The notes: generated by a model not told the origin, from the sequence alone. A DNA stretch of 37,941 nt from an uncultured Prevotellaceae bacterium (GCA_905210415.1 CAJLWM010000013.1:1-37941); one strand, 5' to 3'. Numbered from the stretch's first letter, positions 16,163 to 25,052 are shown. Translations and numbers: made by a program.

Positions 16163-17386
16163 TTATCGTTGTTCTACGAGTTTGCAGATTTCCACGATGG
16201 TGCGTTGTGCGGCTTCCATAGCTTGGATTGACACATATTCATAGCGTCCGTGGAAGTTCATGCCGCCAGCGAAGATGTTAGGACAAGGTAGACCCTTAAA
16301 TGAGAGTTGAGCGCCGTCAGTGCCGCCACGGATAGGTTGCACCTTAGGCACGATGCCTGCATTCTCCATAGCCTGCTTAGCGATGTCGATAACATACATC
16401 ACAGGTTCAATCTTTTCGCGCATATTGTAGTATTGGTCGCGAATCTCCAGAGTGGCGCAGTTAGGGAACTCGGCATTGATTTTGCGAGTGAGGTGTTCGA
16501 GTTCCTTCTTGCGGCGTTCGAAGTGGTCGCGGTCGTGGTCGCGGATGATGTAGGTTAGGGTGGTAGATTCCACGCCTCCCTCTATGCCAATCAAGTGGTA
16601 GAAACCTTCGTATCCCTCGGTGTGCTCAGGAGTTTCCCAGCGGGGAAGCATCGCGATAAATTGGTTTGCCACACGGATTGAGTTGAGCATTTTGTGCTTA
16701 GCATAGCCAGGGTGTACGTTCAGACCTTTGAAAGTCACCTTTGCTACAGCAGCGTTGAAGTTTTCAAATTCCAATTCGCCTGTTTCGCTGCCGTCCATAG
16801 TGTAGGCGAAGTCAGCGCCGAAGCGTTCAACGTCAAATTTGTGAGCACCAAGGCCGATTTCTTCGTCAGGATTGAAAGCGATGCGTATTTTGCCGTGCTT
16901 GATTTCAGGGTGTTGCTGCAAGTAAGCCACAGCCGAAATGATTTCGGCGATACCGGCTTTGTCGTCAGCGCCGAGCAGCGTGTTGCCGTCGGTCACAATG
17001 AGGTCTTGACCCACATAATGTTCCAATTCAGGGAATTGCTCAGGGCTAAGCACGATGTTGTTTTCTTCGTTGAGCGTGATAGGCTTTCCGTCGTAGTTCT
17101 CTACGATGCGAGGCTTCACGTTGTGTCCGCTCATGTCGGAAGAGGTGTCGAGGTGGGCAATAAATCCGATGGTAGGCACTTGGCGAGTGGTGTTGGCAGG
17201 CAATGTGGCCATCAGATAGCCATTGTCGTCAAGCGAGATTTCGCTAAGACCCATTTTCTCGAGTTCGCCTTTGAGGTAATTGGCAAACACCATTTGTCCG
17301 GGAGTGGATGGAGTGAGGTTGGTGTTTTCGTCACTTTGAGTGTCGAATTTCACATATTCCAAAAATCGTTCTACCAATTGTTGCAT
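16163..17386 (-). CDS. pepT: peptidase T, M20B tripeptidase
   Basis: About 407 residues from the ATG at 17386, the usual PepT length. A longer frame reaches 17521, but its 45 extra residues are unlike the family and cross the promoter. PepT is a cytoplasmic zinc aminopeptidase that removes the first residue of tripeptides. Metal and active-site residues are visible: H78 and D80 in [15 protein letters not shown]141 in GADDKAG, the E-E pair in NPDEEIG (174-176), [16 protein letters not shown], and the C-terminal GTDGAQLSF and [11 protein letters not shown]. The gene begins [18 protein letters not shown], the typical PepT start. A -7-like element lies at 17445-17452 and a strong terminator follows the stop. 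Confidence 0.95.
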   Translation of the reverse strand: MQQLVERFLEYVKFDTQSDENTNLTPSTPGQMVFANYLKGELEKMGLSEISLDDNGYLMATLPANTTRQVPTIGFIAHLDTSSDMSGHNVKPRIVENYDGKPITLNEENNIVLSPEQFPELEHYVGQDLIVTDGNTLLGADDKAGIAEIISAVAYLQQHPEIKHGKIRIAFNPDEEIGLGAHKFDVERFGADFAYTMDGSETGELEFENFNAAVAKVTFKGLNVHPGYAKHKMLNSIRVANQFIAMLPRWETPEHTEGYEGFYHLIGIEGGVESTTLTYIIRDHDRDHFERRKKELEHLTRKINAEFPNCATLEIRDQYYNMREKIEPVMYVIDIAKQAMENAGIVPKVQPIRGGTDGAQLSFKGLPCPNIFAGGMNFHGRYEYVSIQAMEAAQRTIVEICKLVEQR

Positions 17387-17444
17387 AATGAATTTATGTA
17401 TAAAAGTATGTTTGTAGTCGTTTGCGTTAATTTGTAATACGTTA

Positions 17445-17452
17445 CAAAGGTA
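17445..17452 (-). promoter_or_regulatory. candidate -7 element for pepT
   Basis: The minus strand reads TACCTTTG, matching TAnnTTTG, about 60 bases upstream of the ATG at 17386. It supports the shorter pepT start. No good TTTG lies 19-21 bases upstream. Confidence 0.45.
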
Positions 17453-17527
17453 AAGAAAAATGCTCGTACTCGTTCCACAAAAAGGCAAAATAATTGGTCG
17501 AAAAGGCGCAGTTTTCTGCAAGGGCTG

Positions 17528-17558
17528 TTGAAATACTCGTCGGAAAGATGTATCTTCG
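17528..17558 (+). promoter_or_regulatory. candidate promoter for the ATPase-DUF4435 gene and menA
   Basis: TTG at 17528-17530, 20 bases, then TATCTTCG at 17551-17558. The -7 box is one base off TAnnTTTG, the same variant as at 13010. The predicted start near 17565 gives a 20-base leader. Confidence 0.5.
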
Positions 17559-17584
17559 TGGAGGGCTTATAAATTAGAAACGCT

Positions 17585-19183
17585 ATGATGATAAAATTGC
17601 CAAAACGAAGTGAGGGCGAACCGTTGCTTCTCAACGATGCCCGTCAAGTGACTGTGATAGGTGCCAATGGTGCTGGCAAGAGCCGCTTCTGCCAGAAAAT
17701 GCTGCAGGATGCTGGCGACAAGGCGTATAAAATGTCGGCATTAAAGGGTATCCTCTCGGAAACCTTTCATGATACTATGCCGAATAGCATAGAGAGTCAG
17801 TATGAGCGAAAACTCTTGCAAAGTCCACTCGTGGGCGGCAAGGCAAGCACCGACTTTGAGCGGCTTATGGTGATGCTCATGAGCGACGAGTTTTTGGAAC
17901 TGCTTGCTTATAAGACCCGATTGCGGCTTGATGGTGCCGAGATTGAACCACCTCACACCAAACTGGATGATGTGGTGCATAATTGGCAAGCCATATTTCC
18001 GCGCAACAAGATTCTGCGTGAGAGCGGTCGCCTGCTCTTCACCAACGATAGCGGCGATAAGCCTTACGGCACGTTGCGCTTGAGCGATGGTGAGAAGGCC
18101 GCATTATATTATATCGGCGCCACGCTCTATGCTCCGCAAGATGCCATGATATATGTTGACTCGCCAGAGACATTCATACACCGAAGCATCATGCAGAGCC
18201 TGTGGAATGTGATTGAGGAGATGCGCCCCGACTGCACTTTTGTGTATGGCACACACGATATAGAGTTTGCCTCGTCGCGCATAGCAAACACGTGCATTTG
18301 GATTAAGAATTACGACGTAGAGAAGGAGTCGTGGGACTATGAGTTTCTGAATCCTAACGACACGTTCAATGACGAACTGTATTACGACCTGCTCGGCAGC
18401 CGCAAACCAATTCTCTTTATTGAGGGCGACAATGTGCATAGCATCGATTCGAAATTGTATCCGCTGGTGTTCACCCAATACACGGTGAAGCCAATGGGCA
18501 GTTGCAACAAGGTGATTGAAGCCACTCGCACATTCAATGAGTTGCGTTCGTTTCACAACCTTGATGGCAGAGGCATAGTGGATCGCGACCGCCGCGACGA
18601 GCGCGAGGTGAGTTACCTGCGAGCAAAGCGGGTGTATGTGCCAAATGTGGCAGAGGTGGAAAACATACTGCTCTTGGAGGATGTGGTGCGTGCCGTGGCA
18701 CGTTTCTGCCACAAAGACGAAGATAAGGTGTTTGCCAGAGTGAAGCGCAATATTGTGAATATGTTTCGCGCCATGCAGACCGATCAGGCGCTTGAGCATG
18801 TGCGTCACCGCGTGAAACGCAATGTGGAGGTGCGCATCGACAAGCGATTTGAGAATATCTCGGCGCTTGAGAAGCACATGATATTTCTAATCAACGAGAT
18901 CAAGCCGCGCGAGATGTATGAGGATTTGTGCGCTAAGTTTAAGCGATATGCCGATACTGCCGATTATGCCAATGTGCTGAAGGTGTTCAACGAGAAGACG
19001 ATGCTCACGCAGTGCGGCGTGGCACAATTGTGCGGCCTGGTGAGCAAGGAGGCATATCTAAACACGATATTAAGAATTCTCCGTCACGATGGTCCGGAAT
19101 CGGCCGTCATCAGAAATGCCATCATGCGATGCTTCGATGTGGAAGACGACGGGAAGCAAAAGAAGAACGATAATAAGAAATGA
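17585..19183 (+). CDS. ABC-type ATPase fused to a DUF4435 (TOPRIM-like) domain, PARIS-like
   Basis: A 532-residue two-domain protein. The first half is an ABC/SMC-like ATPase: Walker A GANGAGKS (26-33), signature LSDGE (166-170), Walker B IYVDSPE (D192, E195) and H-loop GTHD (H224). The second half resembles DUF4435, a TOPRIM-like nuclease domain: FIEGDN (E280), an Asp pair in VDRDRRDE (D333, D335) and NVAEVENILL (357-363). The anti-phage system PARIS has these two activities, AriA ATPase and AriB DUF4435 nuclease, sometimes in one chain. The ATPase half is shorter than I expect for AriA, so homology to PARIS is inferred and an OLD-like or housekeeping role remains possible. Its stop overlaps the menA start by four bases. 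No signal peptide or membrane helix. Confidence 0.75.
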   Translation: MMIKLPKRSEGEPLLLNDARQVTVIGANGAGKSRFCQKMLQDAGDKAYKMSALKGILSETFHDTMPNSIESQYERKLLQSPLVGGKASTDFERLMVMLMSDEFLELLAYKTRLRLDGAEIEPPHTKLDDVVHNWQAIFPRNKILRESGRLLFTNDSGDKPYGTLRLSDGEKAALYYIGATLYAPQDAMIYVDSPETFIHRSIMQSLWNVIEEMRPDCTFVYGTHDIEFASSRIANTCIWIKNYDVEKESWDYEFLNPNDTFNDELYYDLLGSRKPILFIEGDNVHSIDSKLYPLVFTQYTVKPMGSCNKVIEATRTFNELRSFHNLDGRGIVDRDRRDEREVSYLRAKRVYVPNVAEVENILLLEDVVRAVARFCHKDEDKVFARVKRNIVNMFRAMQTDQALEHVRHRVKRNVEVRIDKRFENISALEKHMIFLINEIKPREMYEDLCAKFKRYADTADYANVLKVFNEKTMLTQCGVAQLCGLVSKEAYLNTILRILRHDGPESAVIRNAIMRCFDVEDDGKQKKNDNKK

Positions 19184-20067
19184 ACAAAGTAAAGATTTGG
19201 ATTGAAGCGATAAGGCTGCGCACGTTGCCGGTGTCGATGTCGGGTGTGGTGATAGCCATCGCTTTGGCATGGTATTTCGGCGAATTTATGTGGCAGCCGG
19301 CAGTGCTGTGCATCTTGTTTGCATTACTTGCTCAGATAGTGAGCAACCTGGCCAACGAATATTATGATTTTCTGCGAGGTGCCGACAAAAAAGGTCGTGT
19401 GGGTCCGCGACGCGGTGTCACCGAGGGTGATATCAAGCCCGACACGCTCAAGTGGGTCACTGTGGGCACTTTGGTGGCTGCATGCTGCGTGGGCTGCGGA
19501 CTGTTGTTCTATGGTCCGTGGTGGCTGCTGATAGCCGGTGTGGTGATAGCGCTGGCAGCCTTGGCATATAGCGCCGGGCCATATCCGCTGTCGTATCACG
19601 GGCTTGGTGAAATGGCTGTGTTTATCTTTTTCGGACTTGTGCCGGTAAATCTCACATATTTCGTGCAGTCGGGCCAGTTTAATCCGTTTGTTGTGCTCGC
19701 ATCTGTTTCGATAGGTTTGATGGGCGTGAATGTGTTGCTTGTCAACAACTATCGCGACGTGAACGACGATATAGATGCCGGGAAACACACTTCGGTGGTG
19801 ATATTTGGCAGAAAACTTGCCGCCTCGGCATACTTGATAAATGGCTTTGTTGCCATCAGCGTGTTGTCGCCGCTATGGCTCAGACTGATGATGCAGCATG
19901 TGTGGTGGTGTATGTTGCCAGCTGTGGCGTATCTGATGATACATACTTCCAACTGGTGGCGCCTGACGCATAGCGATGGAGCCGCACTCAATCCGCTATT
20001 GGGCGGCACGGCGCGTGCTATGCTCATATTCACGGTGCTGCTCACCGTGGTGCTGATATTGGGTTAG
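19180..20067 (+). CDS. menA: 1,4-dihydroxy-2-naphthoate polyprenyltransferase
   Basis: A 295-residue membrane prenyltransferase of the UbiA family that attaches the polyprenyl tail to dihydroxynaphthoate in menaquinone synthesis. The two Asp-rich motifs are NLANEYYDFLRGADKKGR (about 56-73, followed by VGPRRGVTEG) and NNYRDVNDDIDAGKHT (about 188-203); both face the active site. About eight membrane helices are visible. The ATG overlaps the stop of the ATPase-DUF4435 gene (ATGA), so translation is coupled. No other men genes are in the window. The stop codon TAG lies within a copy of the recurrent intergenic repeat, and the convergent amidase gene ends only 11 bases away. Confidence 0.95.
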   Translation: MNKVKIWIEAIRLRTLPVSMSGVVIAIALAWYFGEFMWQPAVLCILFALLAQIVSNLANEYYDFLRGADKKGRVGPRRGVTEGDIKPDTLKWVTVGTLVAACCVGCGLLFYGPWWLLIAGVVIALAALAYSAGPYPLSYHGLGEMAVFIFFGLVPVNLTYFVQSGQFNPFVVLASVSIGLMGVNVLLVNNYRDVNDDIDAGKHTSVVIFGRKLAASAYLINGFVAISVLSPLWLRLMMQHVWWCMLPAVAYLMIHTSNWWRLTHSDGAALNPLLGGTARAMLIFTVLLTVVLILG

Positions 20068-20084
20068 CCCGAATTGGGTTAATG
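20067..20084. repeat. single copy of the AACCCAAWTCGGGC repeat
   Basis: GCCCGAATTGGGTTAATG lies between the convergent menA and amidase genes. Its first base is the last base of the menA TAG, and its TTA is the reversed TAA stop of the amidase gene. Confidence 0.8.
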
Positions 20085-20735
20085 CTTGTGATGAGCCAGT
20101 AGCGTGGGCTCTGAAGTCGGGAATTGCAGATAAGCCATCGACTGGTGAACGTCGTATTGGAAACGTTGCCAGTTGAAGCACCAAGGGTCGTCCTTCCTTC
20201 CGGGTGCAATGTCGCTGTGGCGAACCACATAGCGTATGTTGTGCCTGCTGCAGATGTCTTTCACCAGTTGGCGCAGAGCGTGATATTGCAGATATGTGGG
20301 GCCGGTGTGGCGAGTGTTGATAATCTCAATGCCTATCGATGATTTGTTGAGGTGTGTGCGTTGCGTGCCAGGCAATGTGCTTCGTCCGGCGTGTAGCGCA
20401 ATGTCGTTTTCGTCCACCATTTTTATCACCGTGCCGTCGCGACTAATCAGGTAGTGCGGAGCCACCCTGTGCTTGCGAAATTGCTTAATGCAGCCCTCGG
20501 TGCTGAACGAGTCGACATTGGCGTAGTGGCAAGAGTGAATCACTATGATGTCGATATCGTCGGCAGAGCGTTGTGCGTGGCGATGACCGAAATGCACGTC
20601 TTTTGATATGTCTTGATATTTCAAGAGGGAGTGGGAGTCTGCCACAACGCCTCGGCTGTCGGTGCTTGAGTTGGCTGTAGACAGTGTAAGTGTTATTGCA
20701 AAAATGGTAGCGATATATCGGTAAATTAGGTTCAT
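20079..20735 (-). CDS. N-acetylmuramoyl-L-alanine amidase, Amidase_2 family
   Basis: About 218 residues from the ATG at 20735, which begins a signal peptide (MNLIYRYIATIFAITLTLST). A longer frame to 20819 adds 28 residues that do not look like a signal and is rejected. The domain is Amidase_2 (PGRP/AmpD-like): zinc ligand H67 in DIIVIHSC, the YLISRDGTVIKMVDENDIA strand, LHAGRS, GIEIINT, and the second ligand H173 in VVRHSDIAPGRKDDPW, with a downstream Asp. It cuts the bond between MurNAc and L-alanine in peptidoglycan. The signal points to a periplasmic or secreted enzyme. It ends within a repeat shared with menA. Confidence 0.9.
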   Translation of the reverse strand: MNLIYRYIATIFAITLTLSTANSSTDSRGVVADSHSLLKYQDISKDVHFGHRHAQRSADDIDIIVIHSCHYANVDSFSTEGCIKQFRKHRVAPHYLISRDGTVIKMVDENDIALHAGRSTLPGTQRTHLNKSSIGIEIINTRHTGPTYLQYHALRQLVKDICSRHNIRYVVRHSDIAPGRKDDPWCFNWQRFQYDVHQSMAYLQFPTSEPTLLAHHKH

Positions 20736-20901
20736 GTGCAAAAGTTTTGACCGTAAATTTACTATAAATATTTCAAATTGTAAGTGTGGCGAATGTGAAA
20801 AAAGTATAACTGTTTCCATGGCTGAAGGGCCGTGGGCAGATTGCCGGGCGGGCGGTGCGTTTTAGGAGCGGGTATGATGCGAGAAAACCGATGATTATCG
20901 C

Positions 20902-20909
20902 TAACTTTG
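20902..20909 (+). promoter_or_regulatory. candidate -7 element for the DUF2027-Smr gene
   Basis: TAACTTTG, matching TAnnTTTG, 66 bases upstream of the ATG at 20976. No clear -33 element is seen. The predicted leader is about 60 bases. Confidence 0.45.
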
Positions 20910-20975
20910 CACTATGCAAGGCTGAGTGAAAGGGCTTGCAAAATAAATTACGAAAAATAAAAAATAGCAATAGAT

Positions 20976-22040
20976 ATGGCAAAGGTAAATGATAAGGTGC
21001 GCTTCCTCAATCAGGTGGGCGGCGGCCGCATAACACGAATAGAGGGTAAATTGGCGTATGTTGAAGATGAGGACGGCTTTGAAACTCCGGCGCTAATCAA
21101 CGAATTGGTGGTAGTGGAAGAGGCAAAATCGCGTCCTACTGCCTACGATCGCCCATTGGTGCAGGAGAAGAGCAAGGAAGTGCCTGCGCCAGTGTCGTAT
21201 TCGCCTTCTTATCAGCCAGAGTTGCCTGTGGAGGAAACTCCTGAGGGCGAAAAGTTGAACGTGGTGCTTGCCTATGAACCAAAGGAAATCAAGCACCTTA
21301 ACACCACCACATTCTATGCCTATCTGGTGAACGATAGCAACTACTATCTCTATTTCACATATATGACTCGCAGCGATGAGGAGGGAAAATGGATAGTGCG
21401 TTACAACGGCATTGTGGAGCCAAATATCCAGATTTTGCTTGAGGAATTCCCTCTCGGTGCAGTGAATGATATGGGCCGCGTGGCAGTGCAGTATTTGGCG
21501 TTTAAGCAAGATAAACCTTTCGCATTGAAAAATCCAGCCTTGGTGGAACATCGTCTCGATGGCTCGAAATTCTGCCGCTTGCATTGCTTCCACGACAACG
21601 AGTATTTCGACTCGCCTGTGATAGCGCTCGACATTGTGAAAAACGATGTTCCTGTGAAGCAAATCGTGATTGATAGTGGCGAATTGGAGCGTGCAATGCG
21701 CATAAAGCGCGCTGCCGACAAACCTACACATAAGCCTGTTGAAAAGAAAAAGCGCAACGAAATACCTGTGATTGACTTGCATATCAATGAACTGGTGGAT
21801 ACCACAGCCGGAATGAGCCCTACGGATATTCTCACTTATCAATTGGCTAGATTCCGCGAAACAATGGATGCCAACATGAAGCATGCTGGCACTAAGCTGA
21901 TATTTATCCACGGCAAGGGCGAGGGAGTGCTTCGCAAAGCGTTGCTCGACGAATTGAAGCGTCGCTACCCACGCTGCACTGCTCAAGATGCCAGCTTCTT
22001 GGAATATGGCTTCGGTGCAACACAAATCACAATACACTGA
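20976..22040 (+). CDS. DUF2027 and Smr domain protein
   Basis: A 354-residue protein. The N-terminus starts with a small beta-barrel-like segment (VGGGRITRIEGKLAYVEDED), followed by a Pro/Glu-rich linker (about 50-88) and the DUF2027 domain (about 90-235: LNVVLAYEPKEIKHLNTTTF, then FTYMTRSDEEGKW). The C-terminal 95 residues form an Smr domain: VIDLHINELVD and LIFIHGKGEGVLRKAL. Smr domains nick or bind nucleic acid and occur in MutS2 and stand-alone proteins. The architecture is typical of Bacteroidota, and its exact role is unsettled. A -7-like element lies upstream. The EFR1 gene follows after 38 bases. Confidence 0.88.
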   Translation: MAKVNDKVRFLNQVGGGRITRIEGKLAYVEDEDGFETPALINELVVVEEAKSRPTAYDRPLVQEKSKEVPAPVSYSPSYQPELPVEETPEGEKLNVVLAYEPKEIKHLNTTTFYAYLVNDSNYYLYFTYMTRSDEEGKWIVRYNGIVEPNIQILLEEFPLGAVNDMGRVAVQYLAFKQDKPFALKNPALVEHRLDGSKFCRLHCFHDNEYFDSPVIALDIVKNDVPVKQIVIDSGELERAMRIKRAADKPTHKPVEKKKRNEIPVIDLHINELVDTTAGMSPTDILTYQLARFRETMDANMKHAGTKLIFIHGKGEGVLRKALLDELKRRYPRCTAQDASFLEYGFGATQITIH

Positions 22041-22078
22041 TAATCTGAAAATTTTGTAACGAAAAACTACATTCAGCG

Positions 22079-22837
22079 ATGATATTCTACTTTAGCGGTA
22101 CGGGCAACTCGGAGTATGTGGCAAAGCAATTGGCTGCACGCTTGGGCGATAGATTGGTGAAAATGGGCGATGCGGTGGCGCATGCCGATTACGACTACAC
22201 CCTCAGTGAGGGTGAGCGTGTGGGCTGGGTGTTTCCTGTTTACTCGTGGGGGCCGGCTCCGATAGCTGTGGAGTTTGCCTCTAAAGTGGTGCTACATGGC
22301 TATGGCTGCAATACCTATAGCTATATGGTGGCTACCTGTGGCGATGAGGTGGGTGAAGCCGTGGCGATGTGGCGCAAGGCATTGCGAGGCATTGAGTGCC
22401 AAGCGGCGTTCTCGGTGCAGATGCCCAACAACTACATTTTGCTGCCAGGCTTTGATGTGGATAGCAAGTCGGTGGAGAATGCCAAGCGCGATGCGGCGCC
22501 AAAGCGCATCGATGAGATTATGGCTGCGGTGAAGAGTGGTAGCTGTGTCTGCGACGTGATGGTGGGCTCTATGCCAAGGCTGAAATCACGACTTGTGTAT
22601 CCGCTATTCCGCCGTTTTTACATGAGCGACAAGGGCTTTAAGGTTGACCGTGAGAAATGCACACACTGTGGATTGTGCTCAAAGGTGTGTCCCGTGGGCA
22701 ATGTGAAGATGTCAGAAGATGCAACGCCCCAATGGGATGGCCGGTGTGAGATGTGCTTGAGTTGTATTCACCGATGCCCTGCGCGCGCCATAGAGTATGG
22801 CAAGGTTACACGCAACAAGGGGCGTTATCATTTCTGA
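22079..22837 (+). CDS. EFR1 family flavodoxin-ferredoxin protein
   Basis: A 252-residue cytoplasmic redox protein. The N-terminal 165 residues form a flavodoxin-like domain that starts MIFYFSGTGNSEYVAKQLA (phosphate-binding loop STGNS-type). The C-terminal part has two 4Fe-4S clusters of ferredoxin type: CTHCGLCSKVCPVGNV and CEMCLSCIHRCPARAI, all eight Cys present. EFR1 proteins carry electrons between donors and acceptors in anaerobes, but the partners here are unknown. It follows the DUF2027-Smr gene by 38 bases and may share its transcript. It converges on the asparaginase gene, with 94 bases between them. Confidence 0.9.
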   Translation: MIFYFSGTGNSEYVAKQLAARLGDRLVKMGDAVAHADYDYTLSEGERVGWVFPVYSWGPAPIAVEFASKVVLHGYGCNTYSYMVATCGDEVGEAVAMWRKALRGIECQAAFSVQMPNNYILLPGFDVDSKSVENAKRDAAPKRIDEIMAAVKSGSCVCDVMVGSMPRLKSRLVYPLFRRFYMSDKGFKVDREKCTHCGLCSKVCPVGNVKMSEDATPQWDGRCEMCLSCIHRCPARAIEYGKVTRNKGRYHF

Positions 22838-22859
22838 AAAGGAGAGAAGCGGTGATTTC

Positions 22860-22879
22860 GGTTATGGGAGAGCATAGCC
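22860..22879 (+). terminator. weak hairpin after the EFR1 gene
   Basis: GGTTATG and CATAGCC form a seven-pair stem with one G-T around GGAGAG. No T-run follows. It is placed between convergent genes and could stop either. Confidence 0.3.
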
Positions 22880-22931
22880 TATCACACGATATTGCCGCGT
22901 GACAGAACGAGGGAATACACACTGATTTGTG

Positions 22932-23966
22932 TTAAATAGTGGCCTCTCCGCAGATAGAATATTCCATATATTTCTTAACAGAAGAAGCAGGCAGGCCCAT
23001 GCCGAATAGGTGCATGAGTTTGGTGATGGCAGCTTCGCTTGTTATGTCGTGACCGCTAATCACGCCAGAGCGTGAGAGCGTGTTGCCGGTTTCGTAGAGC
23101 GAACTGTCTACTGCACCATTCACGCATTGCGTTACGTTCACTATCACGATGCCACGATTCACGGCATCTGATATGGCATTGGTAAACCATTCCTCAGAAG
23201 GCGCGTTGCCGGCGCCGTAGGTCTTCAGCACGATTCCCTTGACGTCGGGCGCATTGAGCATATATCGCAAGTTGGCTTCGGTGATGCCCGGAAACATCTC
23301 TATGAACATCACGTTGGTGTCCATCTCGTAGTGTACTTGCAACGGGCGCTTAGTGTTGGTGCGGAATAGGGCTTCTTCGTTGAAGTGAAGATCAAGGCCG
23401 ATTTTTGCCAATGGAGGATAGTTTGAACTCTTGAAGGCATTGAAGTTGTTGGCACTCACTTTGCTTGAGCGGTTGCCGCGCCACAGGTAGTTGTCAAACA
23501 GGATTGCCACCTCTTGCACTTTTGGTTCGCCTAAGTTGTTGCTTGCAGCGGCAATTTGCAGGGCGGTGATAAGATTTTCCTCGCCATCGGTGCGCACCTC
23601 GCCTACAGGCAATTGACTACCGGTGATGATAACCGGTTTTTGCAGGTTTTCGAGCATAAAGCTGAGAGCCGAAGCCGTAAAAGCCATGGTGTCGGTGCCG
23701 TGTAGCACCACAAATCCATCGTAAGCATCGATATTCTCCTCAATGGCGCGAGCGATGTTGCGCCAATGTTCTGGGTTCATGTTGGCGCTGTCGATTGGAG
23801 GCTCAAACTGAATGTTGTCGATTTCGTAATCGAGCATTTTCACTTTAGGCACGTTGTCGATAAGGTGTGAGAAGTCAAAAGGTTGAAGCCCTTTGGTGAT
23901 AGGGTTTTCAATCATACCGATTGTGCCACCGGTGTAAATAATCAGAATTTTCGGCTTGCTATTCAT
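22932..23966 (-). CDS. ansA: type I cytoplasmic L-asparaginase
   Basis: About 344 residues from the ATG at 23966, which gives the family start MNSKPKILIIYTGGTIGM. The frame runs on to 24008, but those 14 residues are unlike the family. L-asparaginase hydrolyses asparagine to aspartate and ammonia. Catalytic segments are IIYTGGTIGM (nucleophile Thr) and VLHGTDTMAFTASALSFML, with GSQLPVGEVRTDGEENL following. The C-terminal half has GAGNAPSEEWF and a VNVTQCVNGAVDSSLYETG run. No signal peptide is present, so it is the type I cytoplasmic form and not the periplasmic type II. It stands alone, with its own promoter (TTTG-N21-TAAATTTG). Confidence 0.93.
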   Translation of the reverse strand: MNSKPKILIIYTGGTIGMIENPITKGLQPFDFSHLIDNVPKVKMLDYEIDNIQFEPPIDSANMNPEHWRNIARAIEENIDAYDGFVVLHGTDTMAFTASALSFMLENLQKPVIITGSQLPVGEVRTDGEENLITALQIAAASNNLGEPKVQEVAILFDNYLWRGNRSSKVSANNFNAFKSSNYPPLAKIGLDLHFNEEALFRTNTKRPLQVHYEMDTNVMFIEMFPGITEANLRYMLNAPDVKGIVLKTYGAGNAPSEEWFTNAISDAVNRGIVIVNVTQCVNGAVDSSLYETGNTLSRSGVISGHDITSEAAITKLMHLFGMGLPASSVKKYMEYSICGEATI

Positions 23967-24018
23967 GTTACATACGATGAAATGGTGTGTAAAATGGCAA
24001 AGTGCCACGTAATTGATG

Positions 24019-24051
24019 CAAATTTAGATAAATACACTGCTATACTGCAAA
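24019..24051 (-). promoter_or_regulatory. promoter for L-asparaginase
   Basis: The minus strand reads TTTG (24048-24051), 21 bases, then TAAATTTG (24019-24026). The predicted start near 24012 leaves a leader of about 45 bases before the ATG at 23966. Confidence 0.6.
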
Positions 24052-24103
24052 TTATTTTTGTTAAAAATTCATTTATCGCTATCAAAATGATAAATATGAG
24101 GCA

Positions 24104-24135
24104 CAAAAAATGCCGCCTCAGCGATGGGGCGGCAT
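24104..24135 (-). terminator. terminator of the esterase gene
   Basis: ATGCCGCC (24110-24117) pairs with GGCGGCAT (24128-24135); on the minus strand the stem is followed by TTTTTTG. It is 30 bases past the esterase stop and is a good intrinsic terminator. Confidence 0.85.
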
Positions 24136-24165
24136 AATATGGAGTTTTGTGTTGTAGTAGTGTGA

Positions 24166-25011
24166 TCACTTAGCGTAGGCATCGAAAGCCTTGCTGAAGA
24201 ATAGCAGTTGATAGTCGATGGCATTGCACCAGAAGTCCCAGGTGTGAGCGCCAGGGCGTTCGGTGTAGTCGTGCTTGATTTTGGCATCCATTAGAGCCTT
24301 ATGCAAGTTGCGGTTGACGGTGATAAAGAAGTCGTCGACGCCGCACTCCACCACGATGTTTTGAGTGGTAGAAAGGCCTGGAACAAGATTGATTACGGTG
24401 CTCTTCTCCCACAATTCTTTGTTTGTCTCATAGGCGCCAAGGGCATCCTTCATGCACCATTTCTCTGGGAAAGGGCGAATGTCAACGCCGCCGCTCATGC
24501 TGCCGCAGCTGCCGAATAGTTCGGGGTGGCGTAGGGCGAGGAACAGAGCGCCGTGTCCGCCCATGCTCAATCCGGTGATGGCGCGCATACCGGCTTCAGG
24601 CACAGTGCGATAGGTGTTGTCGATATATTCAATCAAGTCCTTGGTCATAAATGTCTCGTATTGCGACTCTTTGTTGACAGGTGAGTCCCAATACCAGCTG
24701 TTGCGACCGTCGGGGCAAACGATGATTACGCTGTATTGCGAAGCCAAGTCAGGAAGGTCTTCCTTCTTCTGTACCCAAGAGTTGTTGTTGCCGCCATATC
24801 CGTGAAGCAGATATAGCACAGGGTACTGAGCCTCTTGACAATCTGGGTCGGTGTATTCTTCCGGAAGGATGATGGTGCATTTCACAGGTGCCGACATTTT
24901 AGAAGCCTTTACCTGCACTTCACTCACTTGGGCATTTTGTGCAAATGCTGGTGCAGTGAGCAGCAGCACAAGTAGCACGATAACACTCTTTACTTTAAGC
25001 ATGGTTTTCAT
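24166..25011 (-). CDS. secreted alpha/beta-hydrolase esterase, esterase D/Fes-like
   Basis: A 281-residue secreted protein: signal peptide (about 1-24, ending APAFA), then an alpha/beta hydrolase of the esterase D / putative feruloyl or acetylxylan esterase class. The oxyanion-type LLHGYGGNNNSW lies near 68-79, the nucleophile elbow GLSMGG has S149, and the likely catalytic His is in PGAHTWDFW near the end. The acid is probably the Asp in VECGVDDFF. Such enzymes often release acetyl or feruloyl groups from plant polysaccharides, but the substrate is unknown. It starts 41 bases after tadA and may be read through from the operon upstream. A strong terminator follows. Confidence 0.88.
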   Translation of the reverse strand: MKTMLKVKSVIVLLVLLLTAPAFAQNAQVSEVQVKASKMSAPVKCTIILPEEYTDPDCQEAQYPVLYLLHGYGGNNNSWVQKKEDLPDLASQYSVIIVCPDGRNSWYWDSPVNKESQYETFMTKDLIEYIDNTYRTVPEAGMRAITGLSMGGHGALFLALRHPELFGSCGSMSGGVDIRPFPEKWCMKDALGAYETNKELWEKSTVINLVPGLSTTQNIVVECGVDDFFITVNRNLHKALMDAKIKHDYTERPGAHTWDFWCNAIDYQLLFFSKAFDAYAK

Positions 25012-25052
25012 TGTGTCTCTGTTTTGTTATTGATGGTTGTTTTGACTTGTAA

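Noticed and set aside
17387..17521. N-terminal extension of pepT by 45 codons
   Set aside because: Crosses a TACCTTTG promoter element and is unlike PepT; MQQLVERF at 17386 is the family start.
13577..19183. A defence island made of the helicase, the glycosylase-like gene and the ATPase-DUF4435 gene
   Set aside because: The helicase and glycosylase-like proteins look like ordinary repair genes, pepT lies between, and the genes are on different transcripts; only the DUF4435 fusion remains a candidate.
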